64,000 nucleotides of DNA, taken from contig NZ_JAGJBY010000002.1 in NCBI RefSeq assembly GCF_020010905.1, positions 1,488,001-1,552,000 on the forward strand, written 5' to 3'. Below the pieces are notes generated by a model, which was given only the letters and a program-made list of their open reading frames with translations, did not search any database and had not been told where the DNA came from. The DNA comes from Streptomyces acidiscabies. Lineage in GTDB: Bacteria; Actinomycetota; Actinomycetes; Streptomycetales; Streptomycetaceae. Of the stretch, positions 51,909 through 60,864 are shown piece after piece. The first letter of the stretch is position 1; every line of letters starts with the position of its first letter. The position numbers and the translations under genes were made by a program.

Positions 51909-53174
51909 CTACTTGCTCAGCGCCGGATACAGCGGATGCTTGTCCGCCAACGCCTTCACCCTGATCCGCAGCGCCTCCACGTCGTACGCCGGCTTCAGCG
52001 CCTCCGCGATGACATCCGCCACCTCCGTGAAGTCCTCCGCCGTGAACCCCCGCGTAGCAAGCGCAGGCGTCCCGATGCGCAGCCCCGACGTCACCATCGG
52101 CGGACGCGGGTCGTCCGGGACGGCGTTGCGGTTGACGGTGATGCCGACCTCGTGGAGCCGGTCCTCGGCCTGCTGCCCGTCGAGCGCGGACTCCCGCAGG
52201 TCGACGAGGATCAGGTGGACGTCGGTCCCACCGGACAGGACGTTGACCCCGGCCGCGCGAGCGTCATCGGCGGTGAGCCGCGCAGCGAGAATCCGCGCCC
52301 CCTCCACCGTACGCCGCTGCCGCTCCTTGAACTCCTCGGAAGCGGCGACCTTGAACGACACGGCCTTCGCGGCGATGACGTGCTCCAGCGGACCCCCCTG
52401 GAACCCGGGAAACACCGAGGAGTTGAGCTTCTTGGCGAAAGACGACTTCGCGAGGATGATCCCCCCGCGCGGCCCGCCCAGCGTCTTGTGCGTCGTGGAC
52501 GTCACCACATCCGCGTACGGCACCGGGTTCGCGTGCAGCCCCGCCGCCACGAGCCCGGCGAAGTGCGCCATGTCGACCCACAGGTACGCCCCGACCTCGT
52601 CGGCGATCCGCCGGAACTCCGCGAAGTCCAGCTCACGCGGATAGGCGGACCACCCGGCGATGATCACCTTCGGCTGGTGCTCGCGCGCGAGCCGCTCCAG
52701 CTCCTCCATGTCGACGAGCCCGGTGTCGGGGGCCACGTGATACGCGACGACATCGAACTGCTTGCCGGAGAAGTTCAGCCGCATCCCGTGCGTGAGGTGA
52801 CCCCCGTGCGCGAGATCGAGCCCGAGGATCGTGTCCCCGGGCTGGGCCAGCGCGAAGAGCGCCGCCTGGTTCGCGGAAGCCCCCGAGTGCGGCTGGACGT
52901 TCGCGTACTCCGCCCCGAACAGCTCCTTCACCCGGTCGATGGCGATCTGCTCGGCGACGTCGACGTGCTCGCACCCGCCGTAGTAGCGCCGCCCCGGATA
53001 CCCCTCGGCGTACTTGTTGGTCAGGACGGACCCCTGCGCCTCCATGACGGCCAGCGGAGCGAAGTTCTCCGAGGCGATCATCTCCAGCGTCGACTGCTGC
53101 CGGCCGAGCTCAGCGTCGACGGCGGCGGCGATCTCCGGGTCCAGCTCGTGCAGGGACGTGTTCAGGACAGACAT
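51909..53174 (-). CDS. glyA: Serine hydroxymethyltransferase
   Basis: 421 residues, full length. PLP enzyme interconverting serine and glycine with tetrahydrofolate. The PLP lysine lies in TSTTHKTLGGPRGG. Other family blocks are NKYAEGYPGRRYYGGCEHVD and the FPGFQGGPLEH segment. It starts 12 bp after gcvH and is followed by sdaA; the operon is governed by the glycine riboswitch upstream of gcvT. Streptomyces usually hold another glyA elsewhere, so this copy probably serves glycine catabolism. Confidence 0.95.
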   Translation of the reverse strand: MSVLNTSLHELDPEIAAAVDAELGRQQSTLEMIASENFAPLAVMEAQGSVLTNKYAEGYPGRRYYGGCEHVDVAEQIAIDRVKELFGAEYANVQPHSGASANQAALFALAQPGDTILGLDLAHGGHLTHGMRLNFSGKQFDVVAYHVAPDTGLVDMEELERLAREHQPKVIIAGWSAYPRELDFAEFRRIADEVGAYLWVDMAHFAGLVAAGLHANPVPYADVVTSTTHKTLGGPRGGIILAKSSFAKKLNSSVFPGFQGGPLEHVIAAKAVSFKVAASEEFKERQRRTVEGARILAARLTADDARAAGVNVLSGGTDVHLILVDLRESALDGQQAEDRLHEVGITVNRNAVPDDPRPPMVTSGLRIGTPALATRGFTAEDFTEVADVIAEALKPAYDVEALRIRVKALADKHPLYPALSK

Positions 53175-53186
53175 GGGTACGACTCC

Positions 53187-53564
53187 TCAGCCGGCGGTGT
53201 AGGCGGTGTACTCGTCGGCGGACAGCAGGTCGTCCGGCTCACCGGCGACGCGCACCTTGAAGAGCCAACCCCCCGTGAACGGCTCGGAGTTGACCAGCGA
53301 CGCGTCGTCCGAGACGTTCGGGTTGACCTCGGTGACCTCACCGTCCACCGGCGCGTACAGCTCGCTGACCGACTTGGTCGACTCCAGCTCGCCGCAGGAC
53401 TCGCCCGCGGTCACGGCGGTGCCGACCGCAGGCAGGTCGACGAAGACGACGTCACCGAGGGCGTTCGCCGCGTGCTCGGTGATCCCGACCGTCGCCACGC
53501 CGTCCTCGGCGGGCGAGATCCACTCGTGTTCCTTGCTGTAGCGCAGGTTCTGGGGGTTGCTCAT
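53187..53564 (-). CDS. gcvH: Glycine cleavage system H protein
   Basis: 125 residues. The lipoyl-attachment Lys is in ELESTKSVSELYAPV; the family's N-terminal LRYSKEHEWI and C-terminal LLSADEYTAY are present. It carries the aminomethyl group between the P and T proteins. Lies between gcvT and glyA, all minus strand, 74 bp after gcvT. Confidence 0.96.
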   Translation of the reverse strand: MSNPQNLRYSKEHEWISPAEDGVATVGITEHAANALGDVVFVDLPAVGTAVTAGESCGELESTKSVSELYAPVDGEVTEVNPNVSDDASLVNSEPFTGGWLFKVRVAGEPDDLLSADEYTAYTAG

Positions 53565-53638
53565 GGCTTGAATTCTCCTGTACGCGGGGGAGTGCTGGTG
53601 AATGGGGGACTACGGAAGGGACGCGCGACCTGGAAGCT

Positions 53639-54751
53639 TCACGCACCGCGCTTGTAGAACGGCAGAGCCACGACCTCGTACGCCTCGTGGCTGCCCCGGA
53701 TGTCGACCCCGACCCCGTCCGTCCCCGGCGCCGCGTGCGCCGCGTCGACGTACGCCATCGCGATCGGCTTGCCCAGCGTGGGGGAGGGGGCGCCCGAGGT
53801 CACCTCGCCGATGACGGCGCCGCCCGCGACGACCTCGTACCCGGCACGCGGCACGCGCCGCCCGGCGGCGACCAGCCCGACCAGCACCCGGGGCGGCTTG
53901 CGCTCGGCGAGCGCGGCGGCCTCGGTGAGGGCCTCGCGCCCCACGAAGTCCCCGTCCTTGCCGAACTTCACGACCCGCCCGAGCCCGGCGTCGAAGGGCG
54001 TCAGCGCCGTCGACAGCTCATGCCCGTACAGCGGCATGCCCGCTTCGAGCCGCAGCGTGTCCCGGCAGGAGAGACCGCAGGGGACGGGCCCCTGCGCGGC
54101 CAGCGCCTCCCACAGCGCCACCGCGTCGGACGGCGCCACGAACAGCTCGAACCCGTCCTCCCCGGTGTACCCGGTCCGCGCGATCAGCGCCGGCACCCCC
54201 GCGACCGTGCCCGGCAGCCCGGCGTAGTACTTCAGCCCGGCGAGATCGGCATCGGTGAGCGCGCCCAGAACCGCGGAAGCCTCCGGCCCCTGCACGGCGA
54301 TCAGCGCGTACGCGTCCCGGTCGTCCCGCACGAGCGCGTCGAACCCGGCGGCCCGCTCGGTCAGCGCGTCCAGCACGACCTGCGCGTTCGACGCGTTCGC
54401 GACGACCATGAACTCGGTCTCGGCGAGCCGGTAGACGATCAGGTCGTCCAGGATGCCGCCGTCGGCCCGGCAGATCATCGTGTAGCGGGCCCGGCCCACC
54501 TTGACCGCCGCGAGATCGCCGACCAGCGCGTAGTTCAGCAGCGCGGCGGCCTCAGGCCCGGTGACGGTGATCTCGCCCATGTGCGAGAGGTCGAAGAGCC
54601 CCGCGCGCGTACGGACGGCGGTGTGCTCCTCGCGCTCCGAGCCGTAGCGCAGCGGCATGTCCCAGCCCGCGAAGTCGGTCATGGTCGCGCCGAGCGAGCG
54701 GTGCAGGGCATCGAGCGCGGTACGCCGGGGTACGGCGGAACTGCTGGTCAT
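53639..54751 (-). CDS. gcvT: Glycine cleavage system T protein (aminomethyltransferase)
   Basis: 370 residues from ATG 54751. It transfers the methylene group from lipoyl-H protein to tetrahydrofolate, releasing ammonia. Family blocks include GWDMPLRYGS, LFDLSHMGEITVTGP, RTGYTGEDGFELFV, GLSCRDTLRLEAGMPLYGHEL and KPIAMAYVD. First gene after the tandem glycine riboswitch. The P protein gene is not in the window. Confidence 0.95.
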   Translation of the reverse strand: MTSSSAVPRRTALDALHRSLGATMTDFAGWDMPLRYGSEREEHTAVRTRAGLFDLSHMGEITVTGPEAAALLNYALVGDLAAVKVGRARYTMICRADGGILDDLIVYRLAETEFMVVANASNAQVVLDALTERAAGFDALVRDDRDAYALIAVQGPEASAVLGALTDADLAGLKYYAGLPGTVAGVPALIARTGYTGEDGFELFVAPSDAVALWEALAAQGPVPCGLSCRDTLRLEAGMPLYGHELSTALTPFDAGLGRVVKFGKDGDFVGREALTEAAALAERKPPRVLVGLVAAGRRVPRAGYEVVAGGAVIGEVTSGAPSPTLGKPIAMAYVDAAHAAPGTDGVGVDIRGSHEAYEVVALPFYKRGA

Positions 54752-54799
54752 CGGGCGTTCGTCTCCCAGGTGTGACGGGACGGGGCAAGGGCTTCCCGT

Positions 54800-55015
54800 A
54801 CGGACACGGGAAGGTCCTCCCCATCTGTCATCGGAACCTGAGAGGTTCGCCGTGACCCTCGCGGGAACACGGCTTGCACCTTGGGTGGGACCACCGGGGC
54901 GGCCCGCTTTTCAGATGTGCCTCGCCCACGCGGTAACGGTGCCTGAGAGATTCAAGGGAGGGACTTGCTCCTTCGGCGCCCCGGCGACACAAAAGCCGGG
55001 GACTCTCCCGCGCGG
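54800..55015 (-). promoter_or_regulatory. Tandem glycine riboswitch
   Basis: On the minus strand two aptamers lie in series. The first runs from GGGAGAGTCCCCGGC through GGAGCAAGTCCCTCC to CTCTCAGGCACCG (about 55015-54935). The second ends in ACCTCTCAGGTTCCGATGACAGA (about 54855-54825). The paired CTCTCAGG motifs and the GGAGCAA loop are the hallmark of glycine riboswitches, which act as ON switches for glycine cleavage genes. gcvT begins about 50 bp downstream. Confidence 0.93.
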
Positions 55016-55206
55016 ATTCGAACGGCCGGTATGCAGTTGGCGCGGCCATCATCGCACGCCACCCCCGCCGCGCGGCAGGCCGGATCTGTAACGGGGCTGT
55101 GTCAGGAAGCGCACCAAATCACAAGACAGATTCCATTACCTTCTCTTTACTGTCTATGGGGAGACCCGTACCTGACGGGACTGCTCCAAGGGGAGGACGA
55201 TCTACG

Positions 55207-55866
55207 GTGAACAGGACAACGGCGTACGCGACGGCGCTGCCCGCACAGCCCACGGCGCCCGCGAGGGAGAGCCGCGCCGGGCACCCCGCGCCGGTCGTCC
55301 GCGATCTGCGCGACCGCGAAGGACACAGCCCGCACGCCCTCCTCTTCGGCCCCCGCGACCTCGTCGTCGTCACCGGCCTGCCCGGCAGCGGCAAGTCCAC
55401 GCTGATGCGCCGCACGGTCCACGGCGCGGGCATCGACTCCCAGGACACGAGAGACCGCTGGGACGCGCGGACGCCCGCCTGGCTGCCGTACGCCGTCTAC
55501 CGCCCCCTCGTCCGCCTCGCGCACTACGCGGGCCTGTGGCGCGCCCTGCGCTCCGGCAAGGGCGTCGTCGTCCACGACTGCGGCACCCAGTCCTGGGTAC
55601 GCAACTGGCTCGCCCGCGCGTCCCGCCGCCGGGGCGGCACCCTGCACCTCCTCCTCCTGGACGTCACCCCGGACACGGCCCTGGAGGGCCAGCGCGAGCG
55701 GGGCCGGGGCGTCTCCCGGTACGCGTTCCTGCGCCACCGGCACGCCGCGTCCCGCCTGATCAGGTCGGTGGAGAAGGGCAACCTGCCGGACGGCTGCGAG
55801 GCGGCGATACTCCTGGACCGGCCGGCCGCCGACGTCCTGCGCAGGATCGCGTTCACCCGGGGCTGA
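55207..55866 (+). CDS. P-loop ATPase/kinase-like protein
   Basis: 219 residues from GTG 55207, with GGGGAGGA 8 bases upstream. Walker A VTGLPGSGKST sits near residue 57, followed by an Asp-rich segment (GIDSQDTRDRWDAR) and a Walker-B-like LHLLLLDVTPD. A late basic GQRERGRGVSRYAFLRHR resembles the lid of zeta-toxin/polynucleotide-kinase-type AAA proteins. It likely phosphorylates a small molecule or nucleic acid; the substrate is unknown. Divergent from the glycine operon. Confidence 0.75.
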   Translation: MNRTTAYATALPAQPTAPARESRAGHPAPVVRDLRDREGHSPHALLFGPRDLVVVTGLPGSGKSTLMRRTVHGAGIDSQDTRDRWDARTPAWLPYAVYRPLVRLAHYAGLWRALRSGKGVVVHDCGTQSWVRNWLARASRRRGGTLHLLLLDVTPDTALEGQRERGRGVSRYAFLRHRHAASRLIRSVEKGNLPDGCEAAILLDRPAADVLRRIAFTRG

Positions 55867-55936
55867 ACCCACCTCACCCAACACCCCCTTAAGCTTTGCC
55901 TCTTCGACAGCGGTTTTCAGCAGGCGGTATACAGCG

Positions 55937-56716
55937 ATGGACTTCCCGACCGACTTTCCGGCCCCCGCACACCCCCACTCCCACGGCGGCTGGCCGGGGA
56001 ACGAACTGGAGGAGGTGCTCTCCGCCTCCCTCGGCGTGCCGTCAGCGGGCGGCCGAATAATCGAGGTCCTCGCGCGCAGCTTCGTCTGGATCCCGCTCCC
56101 CAACGGCGGCGGCCCCCGCACCGGCCCCCTCGACCTCCCCACGATCGACGTCGCCGGCCAGGTGTACGTCCCCGTCTTCACCTCCGAGGAACAGTTCCGC
56201 CAGGTCACCGGCTCCCACATGGCGTACACGATCGCCCCGGCGGTCGAGTTCGCGAAGGGCCTCCCCCCGCAGGTCGGCATCGCCCTCAACCCCGACGGAG
56301 TCGTAGGCGTCCCCCTCCCCCCGCAAGCGGTGGCGGACCTCTGCCGAGCGGACCGCACCCCCCTGCACGGCACGGCCTCCGGCGCCCGAGTCCGCCTCTT
56401 CGAACCGAACTGGCAGGACGACCCGATGGACTTCCTCACGGAGGCGTCGAAGGAGTTCGAGGCAACGGGAGTAGTCCTGACGGCCCGCCGCTGCCTGGCG
56501 GCGATAGAAACCTCGGACCCGGTGATGTTCGTAGGGGTCGAACTAACCCACTGGGACGGCGAGTTCGGCGAACGCCCCCTGGACGCACTGGGCAGGGCAC
56601 TGGGCAGGGTCCCGGTCCCGTGGGGAGTGAACCTGATCCTCCTGGACGTGGCACAGGACCCGGTAGGGGAGTGGCTGAAGTTGAACGTCCGCCCCTTCTA
56701 CACGCGGGCCAGCTGA
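55937..56716 (+). CDS. SseB-family protein, paralogue 1
   Basis: 259 residues. The N-terminal half (NELEEVLSASLG..., FVWIPLPNGGG, QVYVPVFTSEEQFRQV) matches the SseB N-terminal domain. The C-terminal half (ALGRVPVPWGVNLILLD..., WLKLNVRPFYTR) matches the SseB C-terminal domain. SseB is linked to enhanced serine sensitivity in E. coli, and here it sits close to serine/glycine genes. The biochemical role is not known. Confidence 0.82.
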   Translation: MDFPTDFPAPAHPHSHGGWPGNELEEVLSASLGVPSAGGRIIEVLARSFVWIPLPNGGGPRTGPLDLPTIDVAGQVYVPVFTSEEQFRQVTGSHMAYTIAPAVEFAKGLPPQVGIALNPDGVVGVPLPPQAVADLCRADRTPLHGTASGARVRLFEPNWQDDPMDFLTEASKEFEATGVVLTARRCLAAIETSDPVMFVGVELTHWDGEFGERPLDALGRALGRVPVPWGVNLILLDVAQDPVGEWLKLNVRPFYTRAS

Positions 56717-56718
56717 AG

Positions 56719-56757
56719 GCTTTTAGGGGCGCGGGGAACTGCGCGAGAAACCACGAC
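56719..56757 (+). repeat. Streptomyces intergenic repeat-like sequence
   Basis: TTTTAGGGGCGCGGGGAACT at 56721-56740 continuing GCGCGAGAAACCACGACGG resembles a motif I recognise as very common between Streptomyces genes. It follows the first SseB gene and may act as a terminator. Recognition is from memory only. Confidence 0.45.
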
Positions 56758-56868
56758 GGACCCGCACCCGCCTACGAGCAATCGGCGAACCCCCAATAGG
56801 CGCTTAAGCTTGACTGCGACGCCGGGTAACGGACGACCCAGGCCAACTCACGAAGGGGCGGTAAGAAC

Positions 56869-57672
56869 GTGAGCGTGAGCGTGAGCGGCACCGCTGCGGC
56901 CGGCCAGGTCGAGCACATGCTGCGCCAGGTCACGCCTGGCCGCTACGACGCCTACGAGGCACTCCTGCGCGCGCTCTCGACCCCCACCACCGGCCAGGTC
57001 TGGATGCTGCTGTGGCACGGCCAGTCCGGCTCCCCGGACGCCCAGTACGGCGCGATGGAGGTGGACGGCCACGCGTACGCACCCTGCGTGACGTCCGCCC
57101 AGGAGCTGTCCGCGAGCGGCTGGAACCGTTCGTACGAGGTGGTGGACGGCCTCGACGCGGCCCGCACCCTGTACCCGGACCGCCACGGCCTGTGGCTGAA
57201 CCCGCACGCGCCGGGCGGCGGCGTCGGCGTCCCCTGGCCGGACCTGCGCCGCATCGCGACGGGCCTGGACCGCCAGCCCCCCGGCCCGCTGCGCCTGTCG
57301 GACCCGGCGGTGGAGATCCCGCACTTCTACGCCCTCCTCGGCCAGAACGCCCACCGCACCCCCGCGATCAGGGCGCTGCGCCGCGCCTGGGTCCAGCCGT
57401 CCCTGGGTCAGCCGTACCTGTCGATCGGCCTGGACGTGTACGACGCGTCCCCGCAGTCCGTCGACGCGGTGCGCGCGATGATGCAGCAGTCGATCGGCGC
57501 CGTCCCCGACGGTCTGTCCGTGTCGACGGTCGCGATGACCGACGAGTACGACCCGGTCGTCATGTGGATGCGGGTCAACGCCCGCCCGTTCTACGACCGT
57601 GAGGCGCACGCCCCGGCGCAGCAGTCCCCGGCGGCCGGTTACGGCTACCCGGCGACGCCCGGCGCGTACTGA
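56869..57672 (+). CDS. SseB-family protein, paralogue 2
   Basis: 267 residues, GTG 56869 with GGGGCGGTAAGAAC upstream. It has the same two-domain plan as its neighbour: QVWMLLWHG..., HAYAPCVTSAQELSASG in the N-part and PVVMWMRVNARPFYDRE at the end, matching WLKLNVRPFYTR in paralogue 1. A Pro/Tyr/Gly-rich tail of about 20 residues is unique to this copy. A tandem duplication followed by divergence is likely. Confidence 0.78.
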   Translation: MSVSVSGTAAAGQVEHMLRQVTPGRYDAYEALLRALSTPTTGQVWMLLWHGQSGSPDAQYGAMEVDGHAYAPCVTSAQELSASGWNRSYEVVDGLDAARTLYPDRHGLWLNPHAPGGGVGVPWPDLRRIATGLDRQPPGPLRLSDPAVEIPHFYALLGQNAHRTPAIRALRRAWVQPSLGQPYLSIGLDVYDASPQSVDAVRAMMQQSIGAVPDGLSVSTVAMTDEYDPVVMWMRVNARPFYDREAHAPAQQSPAAGYGYPATPGAY

Positions 57673-57989
57673 TCCGTCCCGCGCGCCCCTTCTTACCCAC
57701 GAGTACATCCTGACGCTCCGTCATCTCAGGAAACCCGCTCGTTACACCGACCCGTGTTCATCTCCGCGCGTAGAGCGAACCGGTACACGCTACTGTGCCC
57801 TGAATTACCGACTTGCCCTCGTCCGAGGGTCGTTACCCACTGTTCGGATAACGGAAGCCCACAGTCGGCATCACGGTTGTGCATACTTTCGGCGCCGCAT
57901 CTGGCGCGTGATCACGAGCGCGTTGAAGACTCGCCTCCCATAAGACGCGAGTAAGGCCGGTCACCACCGGCGGGAAGGGTCAGTGCACT
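57673..57989. promoter_or_regulatory. Upstream region of the oligopeptide transporter
   Basis: A 317-bp gap, partly lower in GC, before the transporter permease. It should hold the operon promoter. No confident operator or RNA element was recognised. Confidence 0.4.
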
Positions 57990-58988
57990 GTGACCGCACC
58001 GATCGAGACCACCGGGTCGGAGGCAGGAGCACAGCCGGAGGCCGTGCTCGCCGGGGCCAGCCAGAGCCAGATCGAAGGGCGTTCACTCACCCAGATCGCC
58101 TGGACCCGGTTCAAGCGCGACAAGCTGGCTGTGGCCGGCGGCATCGTCGTCGTCCTGCTCGTCCTCATGGCGATCCTCGCCAAGCCCATCGAGTCCGTCT
58201 TCGGCCTCGACCCGAACGAGTTCCACCAGGACCTCATCGACCCGGCGATGCAGGCGCCCATCGGCGGCTGGGGCGGCATGAGCTGGGACCACCCGCTCGG
58301 CGTCGACCCGCAGTACGGCCGCGACATGCTCGCCCGCATCATCGACGGGTCCTGGGTCTCCCTGCTCGTCGCGGGCGGCGCCACGCTGCTGTCGGTGGTC
58401 ATCGGCACGGTCCTCGGGGTCGTCGCCGGCTACTACGGCGGCTGGGTCGACTCGATCATCAGCCGGCTGATGGACACCTTCCTGGCCTTCCCGCTGCTGC
58501 TCTTCGCCATCGCCATCTCGGCCTCCGTCCAGGACGGCTTCTTCGGCCTGAACGGGCTCCCGCTGCGGATCTGCGTACTGATCTTCGTGATCGGTTTCTT
58601 CAGCTGGCCGTACATCGGCCGTATCGTGCGCGCCCAGACGATGACCCTGCGCAAGCGGGAGTTCGTCGAAGCCGCGCACAGCCTCGGCGCACGCGGACCG
58701 TACGTTTTGTTCCGCGAACTCCTCCCGAACCTCGTCGCGCCGATCCTCGTCTACTCGACGCTGATCATCCCGACGAACATCCTCTTCGAGGCCAGCCTGA
58801 GCTTCCTCGGGGTCGGTATCGCCCCGCCGCAGGCGTCCTGGGGCGGAATGCTCAGCAACGCCGTGGATCTCTACACAGCTGATCCGCAGTACATGTTCGT
58901 GCCCGGACTGGCGATCTTCATCACCGTCCTGGCGTTCAACCTGCTGGGTGACGGGCTGCGCGACGCACTCGACCCTCGCAGCAAGTGA
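57990..58988 (+). CDS. Oligopeptide ABC transporter permease (OppC/DppC type)
   Basis: 332 residues. The cytoplasmic N-terminus ends in LTQIAWTRFKRDKLAVAGG. About six membrane helices follow, and the EAA loop is EFVEAAHSLGARGPYVLFRELLPN. This is the second permease type of peptide/nickel importers. Unusually, it is the first gene here, ahead of the binding protein. Partner of the OppB-type permease at 60865. Confidence 0.92.
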   Translation: MTAPIETTGSEAGAQPEAVLAGASQSQIEGRSLTQIAWTRFKRDKLAVAGGIVVVLLVLMAILAKPIESVFGLDPNEFHQDLIDPAMQAPIGGWGGMSWDHPLGVDPQYGRDMLARIIDGSWVSLLVAGGATLLSVVIGTVLGVVAGYYGGWVDSIISRLMDTFLAFPLLLFAIAISASVQDGFFGLNGLPLRICVLIFVIGFFSWPYIGRIVRAQTMTLRKREFVEAAHSLGARGPYVLFRELLPNLVAPILVYSTLIIPTNILFEASLSFLGVGIAPPQASWGGMLSNAVDLYTADPQYMFVPGLAIFITVLAFNLLGDGLRDALDPRSK

Positions 58989-59016
58989 TCCACAACGACA
59001 GAGGGGGCTTTCCTCG

Positions 59017-60765
59017 GTGAAGACCAGAAGAGTGACCGCCGCGATCGCGTCGGTCCTGGCGATCTCGCTGGGCGCTTCCGCCTGTGGCGGAGACAGCGAC
59101 AGCGGTGGCGGCTCCGCCAAGGGGAAGAAGGACGAGGCTCTGACGTCGGTCGTCAACGTCTCGAACAAGAAGGGGGGCACCCTCAGCTTCGAGCACTCGG
59201 ACGTCGCGGACTCCCTGGACCCGGGCAACACGTACTACGGCTGGGTGCAGAACTTCTCGCGCCTGTACGGCCGTACGCTCACCACGTTCAAGCCGGCCGC
59301 CGGCAAGGACGGCCTGACCGTCGTCCCCGACCTGGCCGAGTCGCTCGGTACGCCGAGCGCGGACGCCAAGACGTGGACGTACAAGCTGCGGGCCGGCGTC
59401 AAGTTCCAGGACGGGACCCCGGTCACGTCCAAGGACGTCAAGTACGCCATCGAGCGCTCCAACTTCGCGCCCGAGGTGCTGTCCAACGGGCCGACGTACT
59501 TCAAGTCGTACCTGCTCGGCGGCGACAAGTACACGGGTCCCTACAAGGACAAGAACCCGAACGGCCTCGCGTCCATCGAGACGCCGGACGCGCAGACCAT
59601 CGTGTTCAAGCTGAAGCAGCCGTTCGCGGACTTCGACTACCTGGCGACCTTCTCGCAGACGGCCCCCGTGCCGGCCGCGAAGGACGACGGCGCCAAGTAC
59701 GTCCAGCACATGATCTCCTCGGGCCCGTACCAGTTCCAGTCCTACGAGGAGGGCCGCAGCGCCACCCTCGTGCGGAACCCGCAGTGGGACGCGAAGACGG
59801 ACCCGATCCGCAAGGCCCTGCCGGACAAGATCACGATCAAGTTCAAGGTGAACCCGGTCACGATCGACAACGACCTGATCTCCGACCGGGTCACCGTCGA
59901 CGCCGCCGGTGCCGGCGTCCAGGCCGCGACCCAGCCGAAGGTGCTGACCGGCAAGAAGGCCAACCAGACGGACAGCTCGTACGCCGGTGCCACGCAGTAC
60001 ATCGCGCTGAACCAGAACGTCGAGCCGTTCAACAACATCAACTGCCGCAAGGCCGTGCAGTACGGCGTCGACAAGCAGTCCATCCTGGACGCGGCCGGTG
60101 GTGCGCCGAAGGGTGACATCGCCACCACGCTGCTGCCGCCGTCGGTCAACGGCTACACCAAGTTCGACACCTACCCGTCGGCCGGCAACAAGGGCGACGC
60201 GGCCAAGGTCAAGGAATTCCTCACCGCGTGCGGCAAGCCGAACGGCTTCAACACGATCCTGACCGCCCGCTCCGACCGTCCCGCCGAGATCGCGCAGGCC
60301 ACGGCCGTCCAGGCGTCGCTCAAGAAGTACAACATCAACGTCGAGATCCGGCAGTTCCCGGCCGGCAAGTACTTCTCGAACTTCGCCGGTGTCCCGTCCT
60401 ACGTCCACCAGCAGAAGCTCGGCATGCTGTCCATGGCGTGGGGTGCCGACTGGCCGACCGGCTTCGGCTTCCTCGACCAGATCGTCAACGGCTCCGCCAT
60501 CAAGCCCTCGGGCGGCAACAACCTGATGGAGCTGAACGACCCGAAGATCAACGCGGCCCTCGCCGCCACGATCGCCAACACCGACGCCGCCGCCCGTACC
60601 GCGGGCTGGGGCACCATCGACAAGATGGTCATGGACACCGCCACGGTCGTCCCGACCCTCTACCGCAAGAACTTGCTCTTCCGGCCTGCGTCCGCGACCA
60701 ACGTCACGGTCACTCAGGCGTACCTGGGCATGTACGACTACCTGCTGATGAGCTCCTCCAAGTAG
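59017..60765 (+). CDS. Oligopeptide ABC transporter substrate-binding lipoprotein
   Basis: 582 residues from GTG 59017. A signal peptide ends in the lipobox GASAC (Cys22 region), followed by a Ser/Gly linker. The family-5 solute-binding fold shows LDPGNTYYGWVQNFSRLYGRTL, the TWTYKLRAGVKFQDGTPVTSKDVKYAIER signature and ARTAGWGTIDKMVMD near the end. Tethered outside the membrane, it delivers peptides to the two permeases. The ligand is not predictable. Confidence 0.95.
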   Translation: MKTRRVTAAIASVLAISLGASACGGDSDSGGGSAKGKKDEALTSVVNVSNKKGGTLSFEHSDVADSLDPGNTYYGWVQNFSRLYGRTLTTFKPAAGKDGLTVVPDLAESLGTPSADAKTWTYKLRAGVKFQDGTPVTSKDVKYAIERSNFAPEVLSNGPTYFKSYLLGGDKYTGPYKDKNPNGLASIETPDAQTIVFKLKQPFADFDYLATFSQTAPVPAAKDDGAKYVQHMISSGPYQFQSYEEGRSATLVRNPQWDAKTDPIRKALPDKITIKFKVNPVTIDNDLISDRVTVDAAGAGVQAATQPKVLTGKKANQTDSSYAGATQYIALNQNVEPFNNINCRKAVQYGVDKQSILDAAGGAPKGDIATTLLPPSVNGYTKFDTYPSAGNKGDAAKVKEFLTACGKPNGFNTILTARSDRPAEIAQATAVQASLKKYNINVEIRQFPAGKYFSNFAGVPSYVHQQKLGMLSMAWGADWPTGFGFLDQIVNGSAIKPSGGNNLMELNDPKINAALAATIANTDAAARTAGWGTIDKMVMDTATVVPTLYRKNLLFRPASATNVTVTQAYLGMYDYLLMSSSK

Positions 60766-60864
60766 GAGCCCCAGAGCAGGCCGGAATCTTCTCGAAAGGC
60801 AGGTGAAGGTTCCGGGTGGCGGGGACGGACACGTTCCGACCCCGCCGCCCGGAGCCGGACAGCT

